A stretch of 15,682 bases of DNA, taken from Ruminococcus sp. Its GTDB lineage: Bacteria; Bacillota; Clostridia; Oscillospirales; Acutalibacteraceae. Position 1 is the stretch's first letter, and every line of letters begins with the position of its first letter. Both the position numbers and the translations under genes were made by a program. Below, piece after piece: positions 8,211 to 15,550 of this stretch. The stretch spans positions 1 through 15,682 of the forward strand of contig SFGA01000030.1 in NCBI GenBank assembly GCA_004556705.1, read 5' to 3'. A model generated the notes under the pieces. It worked only from the letters and a program-made list of their open reading frames with translations. It had not been told where the DNA came from and ran no database searches.

Positions 8211-8258
8211 AGGCTTTTTGAAAGGTTAATATTTTCTTTCGGAAAGCCTTATTTTTCT
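8211..8258 (+). terminator. Rho-independent terminator after asp23, upstream of nusB
   Basis: AGGCTTT (8211-8217) pairs with AAAGCCT (8243-8249). Two T-G wobbles (8218-8219 with 8241-8242) and GAAAG/CTTTC (8220-8224 with 8236-8240) continue the stem to 14 pairs with an 11-nt loop. A T-rich tract (TTATTTTTCT) follows. It ends the asp23 transcript, so nusB needs read-through or a promoter in 8259-8377. I could not find a convincing one there. Confidence 0.85.
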
Positions 8259-8279
8259 ATGTGAGGCATTAGCGTAAAA

Positions 8280-8373
8280 AATCACCATCACGCCTGTTCG
8301 GGCAACGCAGGTTAATCGGTGATTAGGTGATTATTTAATAAAATATTGTTGCCTGAAAGGCTATATGGTGATT
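8280..8373. repeat. 94-bp imperfect palindromic element, copy 1 (nusB leader)
   Basis: The left arm (8280-8307) and right arm (8347-8373) are imperfect inverted repeats around a 39-nt centre. Read inward the pairs are AATCACCAT/ATGGTGATT, a 3x3 mismatch, GCCT/AGGC, a bulged G at 8296, then TTCGGGCAACG/TGTTGCCTGAA with two G-T pairs. That makes 24 pairs over 27 aligned positions. The centre holds a tandem 8-mer, GGTGATTA, at 8318-8325 and 8326-8333. A second copy starts at 15620. The right arm ends 4 nt before the nusB start codon and contains its ribosome binding site. No target-site duplication is evident. It could be a MITE-like element or a conserved regulatory RNA. Confidence 0.8.
8367..8371 (+). 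promoter_or_regulatory. nusB ribosome binding site inside the palindrome's right arm
   Basis: GGTGA at 8367-8371 is 6 nt before ATG 8378 and is the only plausible Shine-Dalgarno for nusB. The surrounding ATGGTGATT is perfectly complementary to AATCACCAT at 8280-8288, so the folded leader would hide it. Confidence 0.7.
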
Positions 8374-8377
8374 ATTT

Positions 8378-8782
8378 ATGACAAGAACTGAAGAACGTGA
8401 GCAGGCGTTTATTTTTGTTTTTGAAAAACAGTTTAATGATGATGTTGATACGGACGAGCTTATGTCGTATGCTTATGAGACGGAGTGCTTTGAAAAATCT
8501 CTGTTTTCAGAAAGCTTGACAAAGACCGTATATGAAAATCTTGACGATATTGACGAAGTCATTGAAAAGTATTCGATAGGCTGGAAAAAGGAGAGGCTTC
8601 CTAAGGTAACACTTGCGATACTTCGCCTTGCGATTGCGGAAATTATGTATCTCGACTCTGTTCCGTCAAGCGTTTCGGCAAATGAAGCTGTTGAGCTTGC
8701 AAAGAAATACGGTGCTTCCTCCGACGCTTCCTTTATTAACGGAATTTTAGGCTCATACATAAGAGGAACGGAAAATGAGTAA
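8378..8782 (+). CDS. nusB: Transcription antitermination factor NusB
   Basis: A 134-residue all-helical RNA-binding protein. With NusE (ribosomal protein S10) it binds boxA in nascent rRNA and supports antitermination. Family features are the opening TRTEEREQAFIFVFEKQF and the C-terminal signature: RLPKVTLAILRLAIAEIMY (73-91), then P, V, ANEAVELAKKYG (101-112) and FINGILG (119-125). The length is normal. The gene follows a strong terminator and the palindromic leader. Its end overlaps the next gene by 8 bp, suggesting it heads an operon reaching at least to nadK. Whether it is autoregulated through this leader is open. Confidence 0.95.
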   Translation: MTRTEEREQAFIFVFEKQFNDDVDTDELMSYAYETECFEKSLFSESLTKTVYENLDDIDEVIEKYSIGWKKERLPKVTLAILRLAIAEIMYLDSVPSSVSANEAVELAKKYGASSDASFINGILGSYIRGTENE

Positions 8783-9707
8783 TTTTCTCGGTATTGATAC
8801 GAGTAATTACACAACCTCCGCTGCGATTTATGACAATATAACAGGGCAGGCAATAAGCGAAAAAATGCTTTTACCCGTCAAAGAGGGAACTATCGGACTT
8901 CGCCAGAGTGATGCGGTGTTTCATCATACTGTTCAGCTGCCCGAGGTTATAGAAAAACTGTTTTCTCAGTTTAACGGGAAAATTTCGGCTGTCGGTGTTT
9001 CCGCTTCTCCGAGAAGCGAAGAGGGCTCTTATATGCCTTGCTTTTTATCGGGTGTTGCGGTTGCTCGCTCTTTAAGTGCCGTGATGAAGCTTCCGTTGTA
9101 CGAGTTTTCACATCAACAGGGACATATAGCCGCAGTTGCATTTTCAAGCGGAAACGATGAATTGCTAAAAAAAGAATTTATAGCGTTTCATCTTTCGGGC
9201 GGCACAACCGAGGCTGTGCTTGTAAGACCCGACGGTGAAAACATAATTTCAACTGAAATAATCGCAAAATCGCTTGACCTTAAAGCAGGACAGGCGATTG
9301 ACAGAACGGGCGTTATGCTTTCGCTTAAATTCCCGTGCGGAGTTGAGCTTGACAGGCTTTCGCTTGAAAGCGATAAGGATTATTCTGTTAAGGCTTCGGT
9401 AAAAAATACCGATTGCTCGCTTTCGGGTATTGAAAACAAGACAAAAGCAATGTTTGAAAAAGGCGAAAAACCCGAGGATATTGCAAGGTTTTGCTTGCAG
9501 AGCATTATTGCTTCCGTTGATAAAATGCTCGAAAATATAATTGAAAAATACGGAAATATGCCCGTGCTTTTTTCGGGTGGTGTTTCCTCAAATACTCTTT
9601 TAAGAGAATATATGACAGATAAGTATAACGCTGTTTTCTCGTTGCCCGTTTATTCTGCGGACAACGCTTGCGGAACAGCTTATCTTGCAAGCTTAAAATA
9701 CAGGTAA
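8775..9707 (+). CDS. Divergent TsaD/Kae1-like (ASKHA fold) protein, function unknown
   Basis: A 310-residue protein with the TsaD/Kae1 architecture. It opens with a phosphate-binding FLGIDTSNYTTSAAIYD. The metal-site pair is H113/H117 in FSHQQGHIAA. SGGTT (141-145) stands where TsaD has SGGHT, AGQAIDR (171-177) where it has AGEAFDK, and CSLSGIENKT matches FSFSGLKTA. FSGGVSSNTLLR (266-277) and SADNACG with D296 complete the set. True TsaD makes the t6A modification of tRNA and is normally encoded elsewhere with TsaB/TsaE. This copy is shorter and altered at nucleotide- and substrate-facing motifs, so I read it as a paralogue, not as tsaD. It occupies the slot where Bacillus has folD. The start at ATG 8775 overlaps nusB by 8 bp and is preceded by GAGGAACGG. 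Older annotations call such proteins O-sialoglycoprotein endopeptidase, which is misleading. Confidence 0.82.
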   Translation: MSNFLGIDTSNYTTSAAIYDNITGQAISEKMLLPVKEGTIGLRQSDAVFHHTVQLPEVIEKLFSQFNGKISAVGVSASPRSEEGSYMPCFLSGVAVARSLSAVMKLPLYEFSHQQGHIAAVAFSSGNDELLKKEFIAFHLSGGTTEAVLVRPDGENIISTEIIAKSLDLKAGQAIDRTGVMLSLKFPCGVELDRLSLESDKDYSVKASVKNTDCSLSGIENKTKAMFEKGEKPEDIARFCLQSIIASVDKMLENIIEKYGNMPVLFSGGVSSNTLLREYMTDKYNAVFSLPVYSADNACGTAYLASLKYR

Positions 9708-9711
9708 GGCT

Positions 9712-10920
9712 ATGATCGATGCACGTCCTACCGTTTTAACGGTTACACAACTTAATAATTATGTCAAACGGCTTCTTGATGGCGATTACTCCTTGAACTG
9801 CGTCTTTATGGTCGGAGAGATTTCAAATTTCAACAACCATTACAGAACAGGGCATATGTATTTTACTCTAAAAGACGAAAACAGTGCTATAAAAGCCGTT
9901 ATGTTCAAGTCAAATGCTCAAAGGCTTCGCTTTATGCCCGAGGACGGAATGAGTGTTATTGTAAGAGGCAGAGTGTCGCTTTTTGAGGCGGCAGGAGCTT
10001 ATCAAATCTACATTGACGATATGCAGCCTGACGGCGTTGGTGCGTTAGCGCTTCAGTTTGAGCAATTAAAGCGCAAGCTTGCCGAGGAAGGCTTATTCGA
10101 CGCTTCTCACAAAAAGAGCTTGCCGCCATTCCCTGAAAAAGTCGGAATTATTACCTCTCCGACAGGTGCGGCGGTTCAAGATATTAAAAATATACTTTCA
10201 AGGCGTTTTCCGTGTGCCGAGGCGATTTTATATCCTGTGTCCGTTCAAGGCGAAAACTCGGAAAATCAGCTTGTTAAGGCTGTAAATTACTTCAGTAACA
10301 CGGGTTCCGTTGATGTCGTGATTATCGGCAGAGGCGGCGGCTCGATTGAGGATTTGTGGAGCTTTAACAGCGAAAAGCTTGCCCGTGCAATATATGATTG
10401 CAAGGTTCCGATTATTTCTGCGGTTGGGCACGAAACGGATTTTACGATTTCCGATTTTGTCGCTGACAGACGTGCAGAAACTCCGTCTGCGGCTGCGGAA
10501 ATGGCAGTTCCCGATATGGCAGAGCTTAAAAAGCAGCTTAATTCTATGAGCTATGAAATAATGAGCATTGTACGCAGTATGATTTCCGAAAGCAGGGAGT
10601 CGTTAAATGCCATTAAGAACAATAATTGTCTTAAAGACCCGTTTAACACAATAAATATTAAGCGTATGATGTTGGACGGCACGGAAATTAAGCTCAATTC
10701 ATTTGCTAAAACCGAAATTCAGAAATATAGGCATGATTTTTCAGGCACGGTTGCGAAGCTTAACGCTTTAAGTCCGTTAAATGTGCTTGCAAGGGGATAC
10801 AGCGTGGCGTATTCTAACGGAAAAATCGTGAGTTCATCCGATGATTTGACGGTTGGCGACAACTTGAACATTGATTTTTACAACGGAAGTGCCGTTTGTG
10901 AAATAAAGGAGTTAAAATGA
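9712..10920 (+). CDS. xseA: Exodeoxyribonuclease VII large subunit
   Basis: A 402-residue catalytic subunit of exonuclease VII, which degrades single-stranded DNA to oligonucleotides. The N-terminal OB-fold domain (about 6-105) includes FMVGEISNFNNHYRTGHMYF. The catalytic domain carries VGIITSPTGAAVQDI (134-148), GRGGGSIEDLW (206-216), and SAVGHETDF followed by DRRAETPSAAAE (236-261). A coiled-coil region and a C-terminal part with LNVLARGYSVAY follow; that part helps bind XseB. It is somewhat shorter than the roughly 450 residues of well-known homologues, mainly in the coiled coil, but complete. AGGTAAGG lies just before ATG 9712. Confidence 0.96.
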   Translation: MIDARPTVLTVTQLNNYVKRLLDGDYSLNCVFMVGEISNFNNHYRTGHMYFTLKDENSAIKAVMFKSNAQRLRFMPEDGMSVIVRGRVSLFEAAGAYQIYIDDMQPDGVGALALQFEQLKRKLAEEGLFDASHKKSLPPFPEKVGIITSPTGAAVQDIKNILSRRFPCAEAILYPVSVQGENSENQLVKAVNYFSNTGSVDVVIIGRGGGSIEDLWSFNSEKLARAIYDCKVPIISAVGHETDFTISDFVADRRAETPSAAAEMAVPDMAELKKQLNSMSYEIMSIVRSMISESRESLNAIKNNNCLKDPFNTINIKRMMLDGTEIKLNSFAKTEIQKYRHDFSGTVAKLNALSPLNVLARGYSVAYSNGKIVSSSDDLTVGDNLNIDFYNGSAVCEIKELK

Positions 10921-11126
10921 AGGAATTAACTTATGAGCAGGCGTATAAACGCCTTGAGGAGATAGTTAAAAAGCTGGAAAACGGCAGCGTTCCGCTTGAA
11001 GAGTCTATGAAGCTTTTTGAGGAGGGTACGAAGCTTGCAAATTTCTGCAATTCAAAGCTTAATGCCGCAGAGCAGAAGTTCACACAGCTTATTACCGAGA
11101 ATTCGGAGAGTGATAATAATGAGTAA
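10917..11126 (+). CDS. xseB: Exodeoxyribonuclease VII small subunit
   Basis: A 69-residue helical hairpin protein that wraps the coiled coils of XseA in the holoenzyme. The family signature is clear: LTYEQAYKRLEEIVKKLENG, then VPLEESMKLFEEGTKLANFC. The length is typical. ATGA overlaps the xseA stop, with AAGGAG about 5 nt upstream, so the two subunits are probably made together by coupled translation. Confidence 0.95.
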   Translation: MKELTYEQAYKRLEEIVKKLENGSVPLEESMKLFEEGTKLANFCNSKLNAAEQKFTQLITENSESDNNE

Positions 11127-12006
11127 TTATACCGTAAATGAATACGCAGAGCTCATTGAAAAGGAGCTTTCAAAACGTCTTTATAGCGTTAAAGACGGTC
11201 AGGATTATGTAAGAGAGGCTATGAATTATTCGCTGTCTAACGGTGGAAAGCGTATAAGACCTATTCTTACACTTGAGTTTTGCAAGCTTTGCGGCGGAAG
11301 TATTGAGGATGCTATGAATTTTGCGTGTGCGGTTGAAATGATACACACGTATTCGCTTATTCACGACGATTTGCCCTGTATGGATAATGACGATTTCAGA
11401 CGAGGCAAGCCCTCTTGTCATAAGGCTTACGGCGAGGAATATGCGCTTCTTGCCGGCGACGGACTTTTGACGCTTGCATTTGAAACAGCTTTGCTTGACG
11501 GCAATAATGTTTTACCCGAGAATAAAATTCTTGCTGCTCGCACACTTGCTTCGCTTGCGGGTATTGCAGGTATGGTCGGCGGTCAGGTGCTTGATTTACA
11601 GGCTGAAAAAACAACGCCCGATTATAACAAAATCAAAACCATTGACGCACTTAAAACAGGCGCACTTATAAAGTCGGCTGTGCTTTTGGGCTGCTATGCG
11701 GCTAACGCTACGGACAAAACAAAGCTTGAAGCGGCGGAAAGGTACGCAGAGTGTATCGGCTTCGCATTTCAAATTGTTGACGATATTCTTGACGTTACAA
11801 GTGATACCGAAACGCTCGGAAAGCCTGTCAGAAGCGACGAAAAAAACGAAAAGGCCACTTATGTTTCATTGCTCGGAATTGAAAAGTCGAAGCAAACCGT
11901 TGAACAGCTTACAAATGAGGCTTTGGCGGCTCTCGACGTGTTTGATAACGGAAAATCCGAGTTTTTGAGAAATTTTGCAATCAGTCTTGCTGACAGAAAA
12001 AAATAA
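11119..12006 (+). CDS. ispA: Polyprenyl (geranyl/farnesyl) diphosphate synthase
   Basis: A 295-residue all-helical prenyl chain-elongating enzyme that joins IPP to allylic diphosphates, most likely giving farnesyl diphosphate. GGKRIRP (42-48) binds IPP. The first Asp-rich motif is DDLPCMD (83-89), of the bacterial FPP-synthase type with four residues between Asp groups. RRGKPSCHKAYGE follows, and the second Asp-rich motif is DDILD (221-225). I chose ATG 11119, which overlaps xseB by 8 bp with GGAGAG at 11105-11110. The frame is open to 11017 but that part lies inside xseB and is not family-like. Product chain length cannot be fixed from sequence alone. It sits directly before dxs, the first enzyme of the same pathway. 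Confidence 0.93.
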   Translation: MSNYTVNEYAELIEKELSKRLYSVKDGQDYVREAMNYSLSNGGKRIRPILTLEFCKLCGGSIEDAMNFACAVEMIHTYSLIHDDLPCMDNDDFRRGKPSCHKAYGEEYALLAGDGLLTLAFETALLDGNNVLPENKILAARTLASLAGIAGMVGGQVLDLQAEKTTPDYNKIKTIDALKTGALIKSAVLLGCYAANATDKTKLEAAERYAECIGFAFQIVDDILDVTSDTETLGKPVRSDEKNEKATYVSLLGIEKSKQTVEQLTNEALAALDVFDNGKSEFLRNFAISLADRKK

Positions 12007-12025
12007 TTCTGTCGGAGGTTTTATT

Positions 12026-13873
12026 ATGTATTTGGAGAACATTACATCGCCTGCCGATGTTAAAAAAATTGATAAAGGCGATTTGCCGAAGCTCGCAGAG
12101 GAATGCCGTGAGGTGCTTATTGACACCGTTTCCGAAAACGGCGGTCATCTTGCGTCAAACCTCGGTGTTGTTGAGCTTACAATCGCTTTGCACAGGGTGT
12201 TTAATTCGCCTAAGGATAAGATTATTTGGGACGTAGGTCATCAATGCTACACGCATAAGCTCTTGACGGGCAGATACTCGGAATTTTCCACCTTGCGCAC
12301 GCAGGACGGCTTGTCGGGCTTTTCAAATCCCAACGAGAGCGAGCACGATATATTTTTCAGCGGCCACTCGAGCGTGTCGATTTCACAGGCACTCGGAGTT
12401 GCAACTGCAAACAGTATTAACAATGACAAGCACTCTACAATAGCGGTTATAGGCGACGGAGCGCTTACGGGCGGACTTGCTTACGAGGCGCTTAACAACG
12501 CAGGGCGAACAGGCAAAAACCTTATTGTTATTTTGAATGATAATGAGATGTCTATATCTAAAAATGTCGGCTCTGTGGCACGCTATCTTGCGGTAATTCG
12601 TTCAACTCCGAGATATTATAAGCTCAAGGCTCATACCGAAACCATAATTAACAAAATCCCTTTGATCGGTAAAAGGCTTTCGGCACGAATTTACGCATTA
12701 AAAACAAGAATTAAAAGCTATATTTACAAAAGCACCTTCTTTGAGGATTTCGGATTTAGATATATGGGGCCTATCGACGGTCATAACATAGATCAGCTTT
12801 GTGAGGCTCTCGAAACCGCAAAAATGGTCAAGGAAGTTCCCGTTCTTTTGCATATATCCACAACAAAGGGTAAGGGTTACGACTTTGCCGAGGAAAATCC
12901 GAGCGAATTTCACGGCGTATCAAAATTCAACATAAATACGGGTGAGCCTATATATTCGGGTAAGAACTTTTCTTCGGAATTCGGCGAGCTTATGTGTGCC
13001 CTTGCTTCAAAGGATAAGCGAATTTGTACCGTTACAGCTGCAATGAGTCTCGGTACGGGACTTGAACCCTTCAAAAAGGAATATCCAAAAAGATTTTTCG
13101 ACGTCGGAATTGCTGAGGAACACGCTGTAACTTTTTGTGCAGGACTTGCAAAGGGTGGAATGGTTCCCGTATTTGCTGTTTATTCTTCATTCTTACAGCG
13201 TTGCTTCGATCAGCTTGTTCACGACGGAACAATGCAAAATCTTCATATGATAATTGCTGTTGACCGAGCAGGATTTGTCGGTGAGGACGGAATATCGCAT
13301 CAGGGTATACTTGACGCCTCCTTACTCAATTCAGTTCCGAATATTACGGTGTTTTCACCGAGCAATTATGACGAATTGAAAAATTCGTTTATCAACGCCA
13401 TATATCATACAGAGGGCGTTGTTGTTATCCGCTATCCGAGAGGACAGGAAAAGGCAATCAATGAAGAAAACTATACTCTTATTGATAAAAATTACAGTAT
13501 TTATTCAAGCGAAAAAGCGGAAAACTGTATTGTTACTTACGGGAAAATCAGCTCGCACGCTTGCCTTGCCTGCGACAGATTAATTTCCGAGGGCAAGAGC
13601 TTCTTTGTTATAAAGCTTAACAGGATTAAGCCTATTGATGAGGAAGCTGTGAAATTGGCGCTTAATTGTAAAAATGTGTATTTCTTCGAAGAAGGCACAA
13701 AAAACGGCGGTATTGCCGAAACCTTTGGCTGTATGCTCGAAGAGAGAGGTTTTAGCGGAGCTTACAAGGCAACGGCGATAACCGACAGCTTTGTCGAACA
13801 CGCTCCCGTGTCGGAGCTTTATAAAAAATACAGTCTTGATACGGACGGTATATATAATTTTTGTACGGAGTAA
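12026..13873 (+). CDS. dxs: 1-deoxy-D-xylulose-5-phosphate synthase
   Basis: A 615-residue thiamin diphosphate enzyme that condenses pyruvate and glyceraldehyde 3-phosphate. It is the entry step of the MEP isoprenoid route and also feeds thiamin and pyridoxal synthesis. Visible active-site elements are H41 in GGHLASN, H72 in GHQCYTHK, GHSS (113-116), and the cofactor motif GDG (143-145) running to N171-N173 in NDNEMS. E364 lies in GIAEEHAV, the conserved cofactor-activating Glu. DRAG (413-416) and SHQG (424-427) follow. The length is normal. CGGAGGT at 12013-12019 is 6 nt before ATG 12026. An upstream in-frame start at 11975 lies within ispA and has no ribosome binding site. Confidence 0.97.
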   Translation: MYLENITSPADVKKIDKGDLPKLAEECREVLIDTVSENGGHLASNLGVVELTIALHRVFNSPKDKIIWDVGHQCYTHKLLTGRYSEFSTLRTQDGLSGFSNPNESEHDIFFSGHSSVSISQALGVATANSINNDKHSTIAVIGDGALTGGLAYEALNNAGRTGKNLIVILNDNEMSISKNVGSVARYLAVIRSTPRYYKLKAHTETIINKIPLIGKRLSARIYALKTRIKSYIYKSTFFEDFGFRYMGPIDGHNIDQLCEALETAKMVKEVPVLLHISTTKGKGYDFAEENPSEFHGVSKFNINTGEPIYSGKNFSSEFGELMCALASKDKRICTVTAAMSLGTGLEPFKKEYPKRFFDVGIAEEHAVTFCAGLAKGGMVPVFAVYSSFLQRCFDQLVHDGTMQNLHMIIAVDRAGFVGEDGISHQGILDASLLNSVPNITVFSPSNYDELKNSFINAIYHTEGVVVIRYPRGQEKAINEENYTLIDKNYSIYSSEKAENCIVTYGKISSHACLACDRLISEGKSFFVIKLNRIKPIDEEAVKLALNCKNVYFFEEGTKNGGIAETFGCMLEERGFSGAYKATAITDSFVEHAPVSELYKKYSLDTDGIYNFCTE

Positions 13874-13875
13874 TT

Positions 13876-14688
13876 ATGGCACAGAACAAAAGACTTGATG
13901 TTGCGCTTTTTGAACAGAATTTTACCGATTCACGTGCAAAAGCAGGCGCATTGATTATGGCGGGACAGGTTTATGTCAACGGTCAAAAGATAACAAAGGC
14001 AGGCTATGCTCTTAAAGACACCGATAAAATTGAGGTCAGGGGAGAGAAGCTGCCGTTTGTCAGCCGTGGCGGATTAAAGCTTGATAAGGCAATGAAAGCC
14101 TTTGACATTTCACTTAGCGGACTTGTTTGTATGGATATTGGCGCTTCAACGGGTGGTTTTACAGATTGTATGCTTCAAAACAATGCAGTAAAGGTTTATT
14201 CCGTTGACGTTGGCTACGGTCAGCTTGCGTGGAAGCTTCGAACGGACGAACGTGTTGTCAATATGGAACGTACAAATTTCAGATATTTGACGATTGATGA
14301 TATCGGCGAAAAGCTTGATTTTGCAAGCTGCGATGTGTCGTTTATATCGCTTAAAAAGATACTTCCCGTGCTTTTACCGCTTCTTAACGACGGTGCTTGC
14401 AGCGTTTGTCTTATTAAGCCTCAGTTTGAGGCAGGTCGTGAAAAGGTCGGTAAAAAAGGTGTAGTCAGAGATCTTTCAACTCATAAAGAGGTTGTAAAGG
14501 ATATATTGAATTTTGCTTATGAAACAGGCTTTTCGGTGCTCGGGCTTGACTTTTCGCCCGTTAAAGGACCGGAGGGTAATATCGAATACCTTATGTATCT
14601 GAAAAAGGAAAACAAACCACAGTTTAACAGCTTTGACATTGATGCGATTGTTGATGCTTCACACAACACGCTCAATTCGGGAGAATAA
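13876..14688 (+). CDS. tlyA: TlyA-family rRNA (cytidine-2'-O)-methyltransferase / hemolysin-like protein
   Basis: A 270-residue two-domain protein. The N-terminal S4 RNA-binding domain (about 4-62) contains RLDVALFEQNFTDSRAKAGA and VNGQKITKAGY. It is followed by an RrmJ/FtsJ-like methyltransferase with the SAM motif DIGASTGGFTD (87-97), SVDVGYGQLAWKLR, and CDVSFISLKKILP. LIKPQFEAGREKVGKKGVVRD comes next. In mycobacteria TlyA methylates 16S and 23S rRNA, which confers capreomycin sensitivity. In Bacillus the syntenic gene is yqxC. The exact methylated site here is inferred by family. CGGAG at 13866-13870 is 5 nt before ATG 13876; a start at 13861 would lie within dxs. Confidence 0.92.
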   Translation: MAQNKRLDVALFEQNFTDSRAKAGALIMAGQVYVNGQKITKAGYALKDTDKIEVRGEKLPFVSRGGLKLDKAMKAFDISLSGLVCMDIGASTGGFTDCMLQNNAVKVYSVDVGYGQLAWKLRTDERVVNMERTNFRYLTIDDIGEKLDFASCDVSFISLKKILPVLLPLLNDGACSVCLIKPQFEAGREKVGKKGVVRDLSTHKEVVKDILNFAYETGFSVLGLDFSPVKGPEGNIEYLMYLKKENKPQFNSFDIDAIVDASHNTLNSGE

Positions 14689-14689
14689 G

Positions 14690-15550
14690 ATGAGAATTGC
14701 TATTATTCCTAATTTAACAAGAAAGCATGCCTACGAGGTTACAAAAAACGTCTGTGATTTTCTTTCGGAAAACGGAGTGGAATACTTTTTCGAGGATAAC
14801 CTTAAGGGGCAAATCGGCTTTGATTGCCAATTTATGAGCTCGGACGAGCTTCTCCTCACCTGTGACATTGTAATTGCTGTCGGCGGAGACGGTTCAATTA
14901 TCCACGCCGCAAAAAAAGCTTGTAAATACAACAAGCCGATTTTGGGTGTAAATGCAGGTAATCTTGCTTTCATGGCGGGTCTTGAAAAGAACGAAATACC
15001 GCTTATTAAAAATCTTATCAGCGGAAATTATGTTACCGACAACAGAATGCTGCTTGAGGTGTCTGTTTTCGATAAGGACGGAAATTCAATAGTCCGTGAG
15101 GATTTTTGTGTAAACGATATTGCAATCGCAAGAGGCGAGCCGATAAAAATGGTTAAGCTCAATGTTGCTTGTGACGGAAACAGGATAAACGAATATTATG
15201 CCGACGGTATAATAATTTCAACGCCGACAGGCTCAACCGCTTATTCGCTTTCGGCAGGAGGACCTGTCGTCGACCCGAGAATTGAGAGTATTTTGCTTAC
15301 GCCGATTTGTACACATTCTCTTTTTGCACGCTCCATTGTTTTTGACTCAAATTCGGAAATCTGCGTAACAGTTCCCGAAAGTGAAAAAGAGGTAATTTGT
15401 ATTTCCTGTGACGGAGACGACTCAATTGTTATTCCGGCAGGAAGCAAGCTTATAATTAAAAAATCAAAGGTCTATGCTGACTTTATAAGAATAAAGAACG
15501 ATTCGTTTATTGACATATTGAACAGTAAGCTGTCGCAACGGAGGGTATAG
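14690..15550 (+). CDS. nadK: NAD kinase
   Basis: A 286-residue enzyme that phosphorylates NAD to NADP. The catalytic GGDG motif is at 65-68 (D67). VND (141-143) takes the place of the NE/ND motif, and TPTGSTAYSLSAGGP (178-192) is the usual NAD-binding stretch. Small departures from the common pattern are GNLAFM (90-95) where GxLGFL is usual, and PICTHSL where PICPHSL is usual; catalysis should not be lost. GGGAG at 14679-14683 is 6 nt before ATG 14690, one base after the tlyA stop. A longer frame from 14633 lies inside tlyA. In many Clostridia argR and recN follow, but they are beyond this window. Confidence 0.95.
   Translation: MRIAIIPNLTRKHAYEVTKNVCDFLSENGVEYFFEDNLKGQIGFDCQFMSSDELLLTCDIVIAVGGDGSIIHAAKKACKYNKPILGVNAGNLAFMAGLEKNEIPLIKNLISGNYVTDNRMLLEVSVFDKDGNSIVREDFCVNDIAIARGEPIKMVKLNVACDGNRINEYYADGIIISTPTGSTAYSLSAGGPVVDPRIESILLTPICTHSLFARSIVFDSNSEICVTVPESEKEVICISCDGDDSIVIPAGSKLIIKKSKVYADFIRIKNDSFIDILNSKLSQRRV

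Noticed and set aside
8258..8345. nusB promoter candidates (TTTTTC-17-TAAAAA at 8252-8280; TAATAA or TAAAAT around 8336-8344)
   Set aside because: The -35 matches are poor and the AT-rich -10 matches are easy to find by chance.
8280..8373. Known riboswitch or self-cleaving ribozyme
   Set aside because: I compared it mentally with c-di-GMP, preQ1, fluoride, ZTP, THF, guanidine, twister and hammerhead signatures and saw no matching conserved core.
8473..8853. 126-codon open frame on the minus strand across nusB and the TsaD-like gene
   Set aside because: It is antisense to two clearly recognisable genes and its protein resembles nothing I know.
8775..9707. Glycoprotease (O-sialoglycoprotein endopeptidase)
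   Set aside because: This is a legacy name. The family has an ASKHA nucleotide-binding fold linked to tRNA modification and no protease motif is seen.
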